From the NCBI GenBank assembly GCA_036504975.1, contig DASXUF010000080.1, positions 30,562 through 94,561 of the forward strand: a stretch of 64,000 nt of DNA, in the 5' to 3' direction. Source of the stretch: Candidatus Binatia bacterium (GTDB lineage Bacteria; Desulfobacterota; Binatia; UBA9968). Of this stretch, positions 1 through 9,187 are shown piece after piece. Position 1 is the stretch's first letter. Every line of letters begins with the position of its first letter. A program made the position numbers and the translations under genes. The notes under the pieces were generated by a model, which saw only the letters and a list, made by a program, of their open reading frames with translations, did no database searches and had not been told where the DNA came from.

Positions 1-1622
1 CCAAGTATCCGTCGCCGCGTTTTCCTTCTTACATCAAACCTCCCAAGTCGATCGAAGACGTCATGCCGTTTGCGCGCGCCGCCGTGAGGCAAACCGGCGG
101 ACGGACGCCGCTGGGTTTGGCGGAGAAAGGCCAGACGGTGGCAATCTTCAGCGAGCCGAAGGCCGACGAGATGGTCATGCAGGCGATCAAAAAGGCCTAC
201 GAAGAGCGCGGCGTGAAAGTTCAGATCGTTCCCGAGCACCAACTCCTCGGCGTGAGCAAGCAAGAGGCGTTGAAAGCTGTCAAGGCGCTTCAGTGGTTCA
301 CGTCGGAGCAGGGTTACATGGAAGCGAATCGCTGGATCATGCGCAGCTTCGCCGACCCGGAAGGCCCCAAGAAGTGGCTCAAGGAGCGCAGGCCCGATCT
401 CTACAAAGCGCTGTTTGAAAAAGAAGAAGCAACGTCTCCGGAGCAAGTCGAGCTGGCGAGAAAATTCGGCGGCAGAAACGTCGCGCAGGCGATCATCAAA
501 TACCTCGACCAGCATCCGGAAGTGAACATGGTGTTCTGGCGCCGCGGCGGGCGGACCAATACGAAAAGGGCGCTCGAGCCCCATGAGAACAAGCTCTACG
601 GGAATTTCATTTTCGACAACCGCTACGAGCTGATGAACAAAGCCTCCACTTTTCCCGGCGACGTCTGGCGGCTCGTCGAGGAGAGGGTCATCGAGCCGCT
701 TGCGTGGGTTGACCGCGCGCAGGTGTCCGATCCCGAAGGAACGAACTTTTCCTTCGAACTGGACGAGAAGCAGGCCCAGGCGTGGGGCAAAGGCGCTTAC
801 CAGCAAGGACATCTTTTTATGTTTCCCCATCAGGCCACCGGCCGTTTTCCCTACTCGTCGGTCGACTATCCGGCTTTCACGAAAGATTACCTTCACCGCT
901 ATCTCGTCAAGGTCAACGGCGTGTTCGCCGGAACCAACAACCACGCCGGCTCCTATCCTCGCATCGAAGTTCACGTCAAAGACGGCTATGTGAAAGAGAT
1001 CAAAGGCGGCGGGATCTATGGCGAAGCGTGGCGCGAATTTTTAAAGTATCCGAAGATCAACGAGCTGACCTATCCCTATCACGATCAACCGGGCTACTGG
1101 TGGATCTACGAGGCCGGCATGGGAACCAACCCGAAATTCTTCAAGCGCCCCGACGAGAACATGGAAGGCGAAAATAGCTCCGAGCGCAACAACGCCGGGG
1201 TTATTCACTGGGGTTTCGGCTTGCGGTTGGACCACGGCCCGGACAAAGCCGTCGAGTCCAAGGAATGGATGGACTTCGCCAAACAGCACGGCCTTCCCAA
1301 CGATCACTGGTGGCACATCCACAATCTGCTCCCCACGTATCGGGTGCGAGTGCGGGGAACGAAAAATACCTGGCTCACGCTGATCGACAAGGGCGAGCTG
1401 ACCTCGTTAAAGGGACCCGAGATCCGCGCGCTGGCGTCGCGCTACGGCGACCCGAATGAAGTCCTGAGCGACGACTGGGCGCCGCACCTTCCCGGCATCA
1501 ACGCCCCCGGACGCTACGACGACTACGCCAAAGATCCCTGGAAAACGCTGACGACGGTGATGAAAAAAATCGAAGCGGGTACCTACGAGTACTTTTATCC
1601 GGCGGTGAAGAAAAAGCCGTAA
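1..1622 (+). CDS. Secreted M29/NicX-like protein, paralog 1 (5' end outside window)
   Basis: The reading frame is open from base 3, so the first in-frame ATG at 63 is internal. Residues before it (KYPSPRFPSY...) match the mature N-terminus of the three downstream paralogs, so only the signal peptide and a few residues lie outside the window. The N-terminal half resembles the M29 'kGe.v.i....' Rossmann-like part. The C-terminal half has YEAGMGTNP, VIHWGFG and DHWWHIHN, which align with the metal-ligand motifs of M29 aminopeptidases and 2,5-dihydroxypyridine dioxygenase (NicX). Family membership is inferred from motifs; substrate and reaction are unknown. It is the first of four tandem copies in 10.9 kb and is very close to copy 3. 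Confidence 0.8.
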   Translation, partial: KYPSPRFPSYIKPPKSIEDVMPFARAAVRQTGGRTPLGLAEKGQTVAIFSEPKADEMVMQAIKKAYEERGVKVQIVPEHQLLGVSKQEALKAVKALQWFTSEQGYMEANRWIMRSFADPEGPKKWLKERRPDLYKALFEKEEATSPEQVELARKFGGRNVAQAIIKYLDQHPEVNMVFWRRGGRTNTKRALEPHENKLYGNFIFDNRYELMNKASTFPGDVWRLVEERVIEPLAWVDRAQVSDPEGTNFSFELDEKQAQAWGKGAYQQGHLFMFPHQATGRFPYSSVDYPAFTKDYLHRYLVKVNGVFAGTNNHAGSYPRIEVHVKDGYVKEIKGGGIYGEAWREFLKYPKINELTYPYHDQPGYWWIYEAGMGTNPKFFKRPDENMEGENSSERNNAGVIHWGFGLRLDHGPDKAVESKEWMDFAKQHGLPNDHWWHIHNLLPTYRVRVRGTKNTWLTLIDKGELTSLKGPEIRALASRYGDPNEVLSDDWAPHLPGINAPGRYDDYAKDPWKTLTTVMKKIEAGTYEYFYPAVKKKP

Positions 1623-1639
1623 GGGCTTAAAGTGAGAAA

Positions 1640-1735
1640 ATTTTAGATTTTCGATTTCAGCCAAAGGACTGATCAGCCTTTGGCTGAGCCGATTTTCGAT
1701 TCAATCTAAAATCCAAAATCTAAAATCGAAAATGG
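1640..1735. repeat. AT-rich inverted repeat between paralogs 1 and 2
   Basis: Units of TTTAGATTTTCGATT face AATCTAAAATCGAAAAT units around a perfect 11-bp stem, TCAGCCAAAGG (1657-1667) with CCTTTGGCTGA (1677-1687). The right half is nearly identical to 9127-9173. The element runs straight into the G-rich ribosome binding site of paralog 2. There is no T-run after the stem, so it is not a typical intrinsic terminator. Confidence 0.8.
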
Positions 1736-1747
1736 CTGGGGGGTGCA

Positions 1748-3442
1748 ATGCCTCGCTGGATCGCGGCAATAATCTTACTGATCTCGCTCGGGTTCTCGGC
1801 GACAGTCTTCGAGACGGAACAGGGGAAATATCCACCGCCTCGTTTCCCTTCTTATGTAAAGCCGCCCAAGTCAATCGAGGACGTCATGCCGTTCGCGCGC
1901 GCGGCGGTGCGGCAGACCGGTGGGAGAACGCCGCTGGGGTTGGTGGAAAAAGGGATGACGGCGGCGCTCGTAACCGAGCCCACGGCGGACGACATGATTT
2001 TACAGGCACTCAAGCGCGCCTATGAGGAACGCGGCGTCAAGCTATTGGTCGTGCCGGAGCATGAAATCGCGGGAGTAAGCCGCGAAGACGCCATCAAGGC
2101 GGCTCAAGCGACGCGCTGGTTCACGTCGGAGCAAGGCTTCATGGAAGCGCATCGGTGGATCGTCGACCGCTTTCCCGATCCCGAGCCGGCGAAAAAATGG
2201 CTGCGCGAAAGAAGGCCGGACCTTTACAAGGCGATGTTCGAAAAAGGCGACGCGGTGCCGGAGTCGCTGAAAGAGATCAACCGGAAGTTGAGCCAGCAAA
2301 GCATCGGCGACGGTCTTGCCAAGTATTTCGACAGCCACCCTGTAAACGCGATCTTCTGGCGCCGCGGCGGCCGCCCCGGAACGCAGAAGGCGCTCAAGCA
2401 GCACGGCGACAAGTTTTTCGGCAACTTCATCTTCGACAACCACTGGGAGCTGATGAACAAGGCCGCCACGTTTCCGGGCGACGTGTGGAAGCTGGCGGAG
2501 GAGAGGACCGTCGAGCCGCTCGCCTGGGTGGACCGCGCCGAAGTGACCGACCCCGAAGGGACCAATTTTTCCTTCGACGTGAGCGAAGAGCACGCGGGCA
2601 TGTGGGGCGAAGGCGCCTATTTGCAGGGGCACCTCTTCATGTTCCCCTCCCAGGCGACCGGCGGCTTCATGTACTCGAAGGTGGATTACCCGGCGCTGCA
2701 AAAAAAATGGCTCAAACCGATTCTCATCAAAGTAAACGGCGTCTTTGCGGGTACCAACAATCACACGGGCTCGTTCCCGCGGATCGAAGTCTACCTGAAG
2801 GACGGCCGCGTCCGCGAGGTCAAGGGCGGGGGTACCTACGGCGATGTTTGGCGCGAGTTCCTCAAGTACCCGAAGATCAACGAGGCTCAGTACCCTTACT
2901 TTCCCGAGCCGGGCTACTGGTGGCTCCATGAGGCGGGTCTGGGCACCAATCCAAAGTTCTTCAAACGGCCCGACGAAAACCGGGTAGGCAATAATCAGTC
3001 GGAGCGCAACAACGGCGGCGTCATTCACTGGGGCTTCGGCCTGCGTCTTTATCACGGGCCCGAGGGGCCGACGGATTCCAAAGAATGGGCCGAGTTTACC
3101 AGAAAGAACGCGCTGCCGGACGATCATTGGTGGCACATTCACAACCTGCTCGTTACCTACCGTGTGCGCGTGCGCGGAACGAAAAACACCTGGCTCACGG
3201 TAATCGACAAGGGAGAGCTCACGGCCTACAGGAGTCCGGAAATTCGCGCGCTTGCGTCGCGTTACGGCGATCCGAGGGAGGTTTTAAGCGACGACTGGGC
3301 GCCGCACCTTCCGGGCATCAATGCGCCCGGACGCTACGACGACTACGCGCGGGACCCATGGAAGACGTTCAGCGATGTCATGAACAAGATCGACGCGGGG
3401 ACGTACGAATACTTTTACCCCGCGGTGAAGCAAAAAAAGTAA
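1748..3442 (+). CDS. Secreted M29/NicX-like protein, paralog 2
   Basis: The 564-residue protein has an N-terminal signal peptide (about residues 1-21, hydrophobic core IAAIILLISLGFSA) and a conserved mature start KYPPPRFPSY. The start ATG follows a GGGGGG run at proper spacing. Likely metal ligands are Glu ~395 (HEAGLGTNP), His ~426 (VIHWGFG) and the HIH pair ~465-467. M29 enzymes usually have H-x-D at that last position, as far as I recall. The usual PxGE glutamate site appears as ATGG here (ATGR in the other copies). It is probably exported to the periplasm or cell surface. Function is unknown; peptidase, ring-cleavage or binding roles are all possible. The FtsX-type ABC permease follows. 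Confidence 0.82.
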   Translation: MPRWIAAIILLISLGFSATVFETEQGKYPPPRFPSYVKPPKSIEDVMPFARAAVRQTGGRTPLGLVEKGMTAALVTEPTADDMILQALKRAYEERGVKLLVVPEHEIAGVSREDAIKAAQATRWFTSEQGFMEAHRWIVDRFPDPEPAKKWLRERRPDLYKAMFEKGDAVPESLKEINRKLSQQSIGDGLAKYFDSHPVNAIFWRRGGRPGTQKALKQHGDKFFGNFIFDNHWELMNKAATFPGDVWKLAEERTVEPLAWVDRAEVTDPEGTNFSFDVSEEHAGMWGEGAYLQGHLFMFPSQATGGFMYSKVDYPALQKKWLKPILIKVNGVFAGTNNHTGSFPRIEVYLKDGRVREVKGGGTYGDVWREFLKYPKINEAQYPYFPEPGYWWLHEAGLGTNPKFFKRPDENRVGNNQSERNNGGVIHWGFGLRLYHGPEGPTDSKEWAEFTRKNALPDDHWWHIHNLLVTYRVRVRGTKNTWLTVIDKGELTAYRSPEIRALASRYGDPREVLSDDWAPHLPGINAPGRYDDYARDPWKTFSDVMNKIDAGTYEYFYPAVKQKK

Positions 3443-3455
3443 AGTAAAAAGGTTT

Positions 3456-3510
3456 TTATACTGGATTTCAACTCCGATCCAATCGAAAATCCAAAACCTG
3501 AATCCAAAAT
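3456..3510. repeat. Degenerate AT-rich repeat before the ABC permease
   Basis: CAATCGAAAATCCAAAACC and related units belong to the same AATCTAAAAT/AATCGAAAAT family seen at 1640, 7320 and 9110. This copy is the most degenerate and ends just before the permease ATG, leaving no clear Shine-Dalgarno sequence. Confidence 0.6.
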
Positions 3511-3512
3511 AT

Positions 3513-6458
3513 ATGAGCACCCGAGTACGACTCGCCAAGATCCTCGGCCGGCGCGCCGCCGTCGCCTTCGGCGTCGTCACGCTGCTCAGCGCCGGGCTGC
3601 TCGCGTCGATCAACCTCGCCTCGCGCCATGCCTTGAAGCTCTACATCGAAGATCAGCTCTCGCGCCTATCCTGGGACGTAGCGCTCTATCAGACGACGGA
3701 ATTTTCTCTGGCGCGCGAGGTCTCGCCCAAGCTTCGCGCCGTCGCCGGCGTCGAGCGGGTGGAGAGTCTGAGCTTTCTCCGCACCAAGCCGCCGCCGGAA
3801 GCCCTGCTGCAAGTGGACCGCAAGCCGCTGGCGGCGCCGTGGATCTCCGTTCTTTCGGCGACCGACGTTTCTTTGCTGCCGCCGGGCGCGCGGCCCGATA
3901 AATCAAACGCCGGCGGGGCGTTTCTCGCTCTGGTCGGGCCGGAACAACAGATGGGCCGAGCCTTCCTCGCGCTCCAGGGCGCCAAGGCCTTCAGTGTGCG
4001 CGTCACTCCGCGCGGGCAGAAAATCGAGCGCGCGCTTTTCGACACCCCGCTTAAGGGCGTGGTTCGCCTCGAGCGCTCGGAGGTCAACCGCTACTTCATG
4101 GACGAGATCGGCACGATCTCTTTCGTGCCGTATATCGGCGTTATCCTCGTCATACCGCACGACTTCGAGATCCTTCGGCGCTTCGACGCGCTCTCGCGCG
4201 GCGCGCTGAACGATGACGGTGACATTCACGTGACCGCCGGCGAGTATCTGCCCGAGGTGATCCACCTGGCGCGCATCGACAGGAAGCGTCTGATCTCGGG
4301 ATGGGACATTCCGGGATCGCTCGGCAATCTGGAAAAACTCCAGGCGGAGATCGAAGATCAGGTCAAATCTTTGAGCCCCACGATCTTCGTCGACAACGCG
4401 ATCCTGGTTTTGCTCGGCCGCATGGCGGAGATTTCGCGCCTGCTGACTTTCGCGACCTTGCTCATCGCCATTCCGCTGCTCGCCATCGCCTGGATGCTGG
4501 CGTCGAATCTTTCTGCGCTTCTGATTTTGAACGAGCGGAGGACGCTCGGACTGATGCGGCTCCGCGGCGTGCCGGGCGCGCTGCTCGGGCAGAGTCTTTT
4601 GTTATCCATCGGCGCGGGCGGCCTGATCGGCGGGGTTATCGGGATCGCTCTCGGCACCTTGCTCCCCCTTTTCCTTTATGAAGGCGGATGGCTTTCGTGG
4701 AACGTTTTGTCCCGCGTTCAAAGTCCATTGCAAATGCTTTTCTTTCTCGTCGTCGGTCTTTTGCTCGCCCTCTGGATCAGCCGCCGATTGGTGCGCTACG
4801 CGACGACGATATCGCCGCTGGAGGCGTCGCGGCGCGTCGCGACATCCGAAGTCGCCCAGGCCGGAGCTCGCTTCGGCGTTCTTCAGCTTCTCGCGCTCGT
4901 CATCGGGCTATACAAGGTCGGAAGCTGGATCGCCGCTTTCAACCTGGCGGAGCATCTTCCGCTCGCTGAAGATTCGAGCGCGCCGTGGACCTTCTTCGTC
5001 AAATTCGCCGTGCTGCTGGATCGCGCGCTCGATTTTGTCGCGCTGCCGCTGCTGGTTTACGGCATCGTGGCTCTGTTGCTGTGGCGGCAAAAAGTCATCG
5101 GCGTGTTGCTTCATGCCGTAACCCTTCTGCTCGGCGGGCCGCTCAGCCGGCTGTCTCTCCGGCACATGTCCTTCAAACCGCACCGCATCGCGAGCTTCCT
5201 CCTGATCGTCGCCCTGATGGCGAGCGTCAGCCTTTATCCCAGCATCGGCGCGAAATCGTTCGAGGACAAGGCGCTACGCGGCGCCACGGTGCAGATGGGA
5301 AGCGAGCTCAACCTCACGGTCAGCCCCGGGGATCTCGTTTCGGCGGCAGAGCTCGAGCAGGGGCTCGGCGGCCAGGTGCAGGCGTTGAAAGGCGAATTGC
5401 AACAAAGGCTTCAGAACCTGCGCGACCCGAACGTTCTTTCGGTCGATATCATCTTCGAAGCCCTGCTGCCGGGGTTTTTCTTTCCCGGCTACGGCTTGAG
5501 CGGCGTGCCGCTTTATCTCATCGGCGACCCCGAGCGCTATCTCAAGAGCGTTTTTTTCGAGGAGAAGTTGGGCGTCGGCGGAAATTTCAGCGCGATCGTC
5601 CGCGAGCTCAAGGCGGAAAAAGTGGCGGCGTCGCCGCCGGTGGCGGAGTTTTGGAATCTCGCGTCCGGAGAGCCGGTCCTGCTCGGCGCGGACCTGGATA
5701 AAAAGCCGGTCTTGGCTCCCGGCGGCGGCGTGATCGGCTTCCTTCCCGGCATGCCCCCGAGAAGCATCGCCGACCGGCAGAGCTTCGTCTCGGCGCGCAT
5801 CGACTATCTCAATTATCTCTCCAGCACGGACGCCTACCTCATCGCGGCGACGGACAATCCTAAAATCGCCAATCTCAAAGTCTTGATCCCGCGGGTCCTG
5901 CTGCTCGTGCGGCTCAAGCCGGCAAGCGACGTCCAAGGCGCGGTGAAGAGCGTCGCCGAGGCGCTCAAGACGCGGCCGCTGGAAGTGCGCGAGCTCGCTC
6001 GCGAGCTCAAAAAAGTCGGCGGCGACATGTTCATCTTTCTCGCGCTGGAGAACATGCGCATCTATCTCATCGGCGGCATGCTGCTCGCGCTGATCGCGAT
6101 CGCGGCGATCGCCCTGACCAATTATCTCGAAGACCGGCGGACTCTCGGCCTCCTGCGCGTGCGCGGCGTGTCGCCGGCGCTGCTGTTCAAATTTTTCGCA
6201 GCGATGGTGCTCGCTCCGGCCGTGGGCGGTCTCGCGATCGGCGTCGCGGTCGCAGCCGCCGCGGGCTTCGGTCTGACGAACCTGATATGGAACCTGCGCG
6301 AGCTTAAATCCGTCGTCCACTTGCTGCCGACGCGGCTGGTGGTTTCCGGGCTCACGATCTGGACCGGTCTGGCGCTCTTTGCCGTCATCGGCGGCATCGC
6401 GCTGCTGTTCAGTCTCTGGGTTTTCCGCCGGTCGGCGCGCGAAAGGTTAATGGAGTAA
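3513..6458 (+). CDS. ABC transporter permease with two FtsX domains (YbbP/LolCE/MacB type)
   Basis: The 981-residue inner-membrane protein has an N-terminal transmembrane helix (~18-35) and a large extracytoplasmic domain. A first FtsX helix bundle (~300-430) carries RRTLGLMRLRGV, and there is a central membrane segment (~455-600). A second periplasmic domain is followed by a second FtsX bundle (~845-970) with RRTLGLLRVRGV. This double-FtsX layout is that of YbbP-like type VII ABC permeases, which act on periplasmic or outer-membrane-bound material rather than doing classical import. Its ATPase follows 105 bp downstream. Both genes sit inside the M29-like array, so those secreted proteins may be substrates or partners (inference). 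The last codons (ATG GAG TAA) lie in an intergenic repeat. Confidence 0.85.
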   Translation: MSTRVRLAKILGRRAAVAFGVVTLLSAGLLASINLASRHALKLYIEDQLSRLSWDVALYQTTEFSLAREVSPKLRAVAGVERVESLSFLRTKPPPEALLQVDRKPLAAPWISVLSATDVSLLPPGARPDKSNAGGAFLALVGPEQQMGRAFLALQGAKAFSVRVTPRGQKIERALFDTPLKGVVRLERSEVNRYFMDEIGTISFVPYIGVILVIPHDFEILRRFDALSRGALNDDGDIHVTAGEYLPEVIHLARIDRKRLISGWDIPGSLGNLEKLQAEIEDQVKSLSPTIFVDNAILVLLGRMAEISRLLTFATLLIAIPLLAIAWMLASNLSALLILNERRTLGLMRLRGVPGALLGQSLLLSIGAGGLIGGVIGIALGTLLPLFLYEGGWLSWNVLSRVQSPLQMLFFLVVGLLLALWISRRLVRYATTISPLEASRRVATSEVAQAGARFGVLQLLALVIGLYKVGSWIAAFNLAEHLPLAEDSSAPWTFFVKFAVLLDRALDFVALPLLVYGIVALLLWRQKVIGVLLHAVTLLLGGPLSRLSLRHMSFKPHRIASFLLIVALMASVSLYPSIGAKSFEDKALRGATVQMGSELNLTVSPGDLVSAAELEQGLGGQVQALKGELQQRLQNLRDPNVLSVDIIFEALLPGFFFPGYGLSGVPLYLIGDPERYLKSVFFEEKLGVGGNFSAIVRELKAEKVAASPPVAEFWNLASGEPVLLGADLDKKPVLAPGGGVIGFLPGMPPRSIADRQSFVSARIDYLNYLSSTDAYLIAATDNPKIANLKVLIPRVLLLVRLKPASDVQGAVKSVAEALKTRPLEVRELARELKKVGGDMFIFLALENMRIYLIGGMLLALIAIAAIALTNYLEDRRTLGLLRVRGVSPALLFKFFAAMVLAPAVGGLAIGVAVAAAAGFGLTNLIWNLRELKSVVHLLPTRLVVSGLTIWTGLALFAVIGGIALLFSLWVFRRSARERLME

Positions 6459-6549
6459 TGGAGTGTTAGAGTAATGGAGTAATGCAAAAGAGGTCAGGAA
6501 GATTTTCCTTCCCGGAACTCCAACACTCCAATACTCCAGCACTCCAATT
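6449..6549. repeat. ATGGAGT-type inverted repeat, supplies the permease stop codon
   Basis: Left arm units TAATGGAGTAATGGAGTG face right arm units CACTCCAATACTCCAGCACTCC across a small inner hairpin, GGAAGATTTTCCTTCC. The left arm begins inside the permease gene, so the stop codon TAA (6456-6458) is part of the repeat. Confidence 0.75.
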
Positions 6550-6563
6550 TACGGAGGTATCTA

Positions 6564-7262
6564 ATGGGAGGCGACGGGTATTTTGTTAATTTCGGCGTGA
6601 GCGTCAATATTTCCGGGCTAACCAAGAGCTATCAGACTTCGGCCGAGGAAGTTAAGGCGCTCAAGGGAGTCGATTGGGTGATTGAGCCGGGGCAGGCCGT
6701 CGCTCTGATGGGGCCGTCGGGGTGCGGCAAGACCACGCTGCTCAATATCCTCGGCGGCGTCGATCATCCCTCGGGCGGCAAAATCGTCGTCGGCGATCAG
6801 GCGCTCGGCTCATTGACGGAGCGCGAGTTGGAGCGTTATCGTCTGCTCAAGGTCGGATTCGTTTTTCAGTTCTTCAATTTGATCCCGACCCTCACCGCGT
6901 TCGAGAATCTGGAGCTTCCCATGCTGATCTCCGGCGCGGTGGCGGCGGAGAGAACGAAGCGGTGCGAAGGGCTGCTGCAAATGGTCGGCCTCGTGGGGAA
7001 GATGCACAAGCGGCCGGAGGAGCTCTCCGGCGGCGAGCAGCAGCGCGTCGCGGTCGCGCTCGCTCTCGCCAACGATCCGTCGCTGATCCTGGCCGACGAG
7101 CCGACGGGCAATCTCGATACCGAAAACACCGCGGCGATCGCCGCCCTGTTCGCCTCTCTGGCCGAGAACCACGGCAAGACGGTCATCATGGCGAGCCACG
7201 ATCCGAAAGCGGTGGAGCAGTTCAAAAAAATCTACAACATGCGCGACGGAAAATTTGTCTAA
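6564..7262 (+). CDS. ABC transporter ATPase (LolD/YbbA/MacB type)
   Basis: The 232-residue nucleotide-binding subunit has Walker A GPSGCGKTT (~50-58), Q-loop FVFQFFNLIPTLT, signature LSGGEQQRVAVA, Walker B LILADEPTGNLD and an H-loop MASHD. The Q-loop wording and LADEPTGNLD are typical of the LolD/YbbA/FtsE group that partners FtsX-type permeases. ATG 6564 has a strong GGAGG site 6 bases upstream. It energises the adjacent double-FtsX permease. The pair lies between paralogs 2 and 3 of the M29-like array, all on the plus strand, consistent with one transcriptional block. Confidence 0.93.
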   Translation: MGGDGYFVNFGVSVNISGLTKSYQTSAEEVKALKGVDWVIEPGQAVALMGPSGCGKTTLLNILGGVDHPSGGKIVVGDQALGSLTERELERYRLLKVGFVFQFFNLIPTLTAFENLELPMLISGAVAAERTKRCEGLLQMVGLVGKMHKRPEELSGGEQQRVAVALALANDPSLILADEPTGNLDTENTAAIAALFASLAENHGKTVIMASHDPKAVEQFKKIYNMRDGKFV

Positions 7263-7377
7263 AAAAGGTTGCAGGGTTTAAGGGTTTCAGGGTTGAAGGG
7301 TTAAACGATTTCGAAGTCGATTAAATCGAAAATCGAAAACCTGTCCTGAGCGGAGTCGAAGGATCCAAAATCTAAAA
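7263..7377. repeat. Composite of three repeat families
   Basis: Three families lie head to tail: a GGTTGCAGGGTTTAAGGGTT unit (related to 49577-49624), the AAATCGAAAATCGAAAA unit of the AT-rich family, and CTGTCCTGAGCGGAGTCGAAGG (related to elements near 47.8 and 51.6 kb). The block ends at the G-rich ribosome binding site of paralog 3. Confidence 0.7.
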
Positions 7378-7393
7378 TGGCGGGGGAGGTTCT

Positions 7394-9100
7394 ATGCAGT
7401 GCTGGATGGTAGGGATGGTCTTGCTGGTCTCGGTAGGCTTCGGCGCGGCAGGTTTCGCGGCCGAGGCGGGGAAGTATCCGCCGCCGCGTTTTCCCTCTTA
7501 TCTCAAGCCGCCGAAAAATATCGAAGACGTCATGCCGTTCGCGCGCGCGGCGGTGCGCCAGGTCGGCGGCCGGACGCCGCTCGGCCTGGTCGAGAAGGGC
7601 ACGGTGCTGATCGTCGCCGATTCGACGGCGGAGGAGATGGCGCTGCGGGCGATCCGGCGCGCCTACGAGGAGCGCGGCGTGAAAGTTCAGATCGTGCCGG
7701 AGTACGAGCTGGTCGGGGTCAAAAAGGAAGACGCGCAGAAAGCCAAGGAGACGCTCCGCGACTACACTTCGGAGAAGGGCTACATGGAAGCCGCGCGCTG
7801 GATTCAAAGCCGCTTCGCCGATCCCGAAGTGCCGAAGAAGTGGCTGCGCGAGCGGCGGCCCGATCTTTACAAGGCCATGTTCGAGGCCGAGGGCCAGGCT
7901 GCCGCGCAGTTGAAGGCGACCGCCGCGAAGCTCACGCGCAACGGCTTGTCCCAAGGTTTGATCAAGTATCTCGACCAGCATCCCGAGGTCAACGCCGTCT
8001 TCTTCCAGCGCGGCGGGCGCACGTCGACCAGCCGCGTCATGCAGCACCACAGCCCGAAATTTTTCGGCAACTTTATTTTCGATAACCGTTGGGAGCTGAT
8101 GAACAAAGCCGCGACCTATCCCGGCGACGTGTGGCGGCTCGTCGAGGAGCGGCTCATCGAGCCGCTCGCCTGGGTCGATCAGATCCACGTGACCGACCCC
8201 GAGGGAACGGATTTCACCTTCGAAGTGAACGACAAGCAGGCGGAAGCCTGGGCCAAGGGAGCTTACCAGCAGGGCCATCTCTACATGTTTCCCCATCAGG
8301 CCACGGGCCGGTTTCCTTACTCGACGATCGACTATCCGGCCTTCACCAAGACCTACAACCCGCGCTTTCTGCTCAAAGTCAGCGGCGTATTCGCCGGCAC
8401 CAGCAACCATACCGGGTCGTATCCTCGCATTGAAGTTCGTCTCAAAGACGGCTATGTGGTCGATGTCAAAGGCGGCGGTATTTACGGCGAGGTGTGGCGC
8501 GAGTTTTTGAAGTATCCGAAGATCAACGAGTTGACTTATCCTTTTCACGATCAGCCCGGCTACTGGTGGATCTATGAGGCCGGACTCGGAACGAATCCCA
8601 AATTTTTCAAACGCCCCGACGAAAACATGGAGGGCGAGAATACCTCCGAGCGCAACAACGCCGGCGTCATCCACTGGGGATTCGGCCTGCGCCTCCACCA
8701 CGGCCCGGACAAGCCCCTGGAATCGAAAGAGTGGATGGATTTCGCCAAGGAGAACAATCTGCCGAACGATCACTGGTGGCACATCCATAATCTACTCCCC
8801 ACGTATCGCGTGCGCGTCCGGGGAACGAAAAACACGTGGCTCAATCTCATCGAAAAAGGCGAGCTGACGGCGCTCAAGAGCCCGGAGATTCGCGCCCTCG
8901 CGTCGCGCTACGGCAACCCGAACGAAGTCCTGGGCGACGACTGGTCTCCTTATATACCCGGCATCAACGCGCCGGGCCGGTACGAGGATTACGCCAAAGA
9001 TCCGTGGAAGACGCATCTCATGGTGATGAAGAAGATCGAAGCGGGGAATTATGAGTACTTTTATCCGCCAATCAAGAAGGCAGTAGGCGATAGAAGGTAG
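7394..9100 (+). CDS. Secreted M29/NicX-like protein, paralog 3
   Basis: The 568-residue protein has a signal peptide (hydrophobic core about residues 5-20, likely cleaved near GFAAEAGKYP). The start ATG follows GGGGGAGG at good spacing. Motifs match paralog 1: YEAGLGTNP, VIHWGFG, DHWWHIHN, plus RVRGTKNTW near the C-terminus, conserved in all copies. Sequence is closest to paralog 1, suggesting that they arose by duplication of the whole block or by later gene conversion. The role is unknown, as for the other copies. A long open frame on the opposite strand here is a by-product of GC-rich codon use. Confidence 0.82.
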   Translation: MQCWMVGMVLLVSVGFGAAGFAAEAGKYPPPRFPSYLKPPKNIEDVMPFARAAVRQVGGRTPLGLVEKGTVLIVADSTAEEMALRAIRRAYEERGVKVQIVPEYELVGVKKEDAQKAKETLRDYTSEKGYMEAARWIQSRFADPEVPKKWLRERRPDLYKAMFEAEGQAAAQLKATAAKLTRNGLSQGLIKYLDQHPEVNAVFFQRGGRTSTSRVMQHHSPKFFGNFIFDNRWELMNKAATYPGDVWRLVEERLIEPLAWVDQIHVTDPEGTDFTFEVNDKQAEAWAKGAYQQGHLYMFPHQATGRFPYSTIDYPAFTKTYNPRFLLKVSGVFAGTSNHTGSYPRIEVRLKDGYVVDVKGGGIYGEVWREFLKYPKINELTYPFHDQPGYWWIYEAGLGTNPKFFKRPDENMEGENTSERNNAGVIHWGFGLRLHHGPDKPLESKEWMDFAKENNLPNDHWWHIHNLLPTYRVRVRGTKNTWLNLIEKGELTALKSPEIRALASRYGNPNEVLGDDWSPYIPGINAPGRYEDYAKDPWKTHLMVMKKIEAGNYEYFYPPIKKAVGDRR

Positions 9101-9108
9101 GCAACACA

Positions 9109-9173
9109 ATTTTAGATTTTCGATTGCCGATTTTCGATTGAATCTAAAATCCAAAATCTAAAATCGAAAATGG
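9109..9173. repeat. AT-rich repeat between paralogs 3 and 4
   Basis: ATTTTAGATTTTCGATTGCC is followed by a ~47-bp stretch that matches 1687-1734 with one visible mismatch. It abuts the ribosome binding site GGGGAGG of paralog 4, so repeat, ribosome binding site and gene start recur together. Confidence 0.8.
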
Positions 9174-9187
9174 TGGGGAGGGCTGCC

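Noticed and set aside
1657-1687. 11-bp hairpin as transcription terminator after paralog 1
   Set aside because: No T-run follows the stem, and it lies within an inverted-repeat family found elsewhere.
2042-8788. Long minus-strand open frames (about 366 and 495 codons) opposite paralogs 2 and 3
   Set aside because: They are Arg/Val/Leu-rich, lack ribosome binding sites, recur opposite every paralog because the sense codons are conserved, and match no family.
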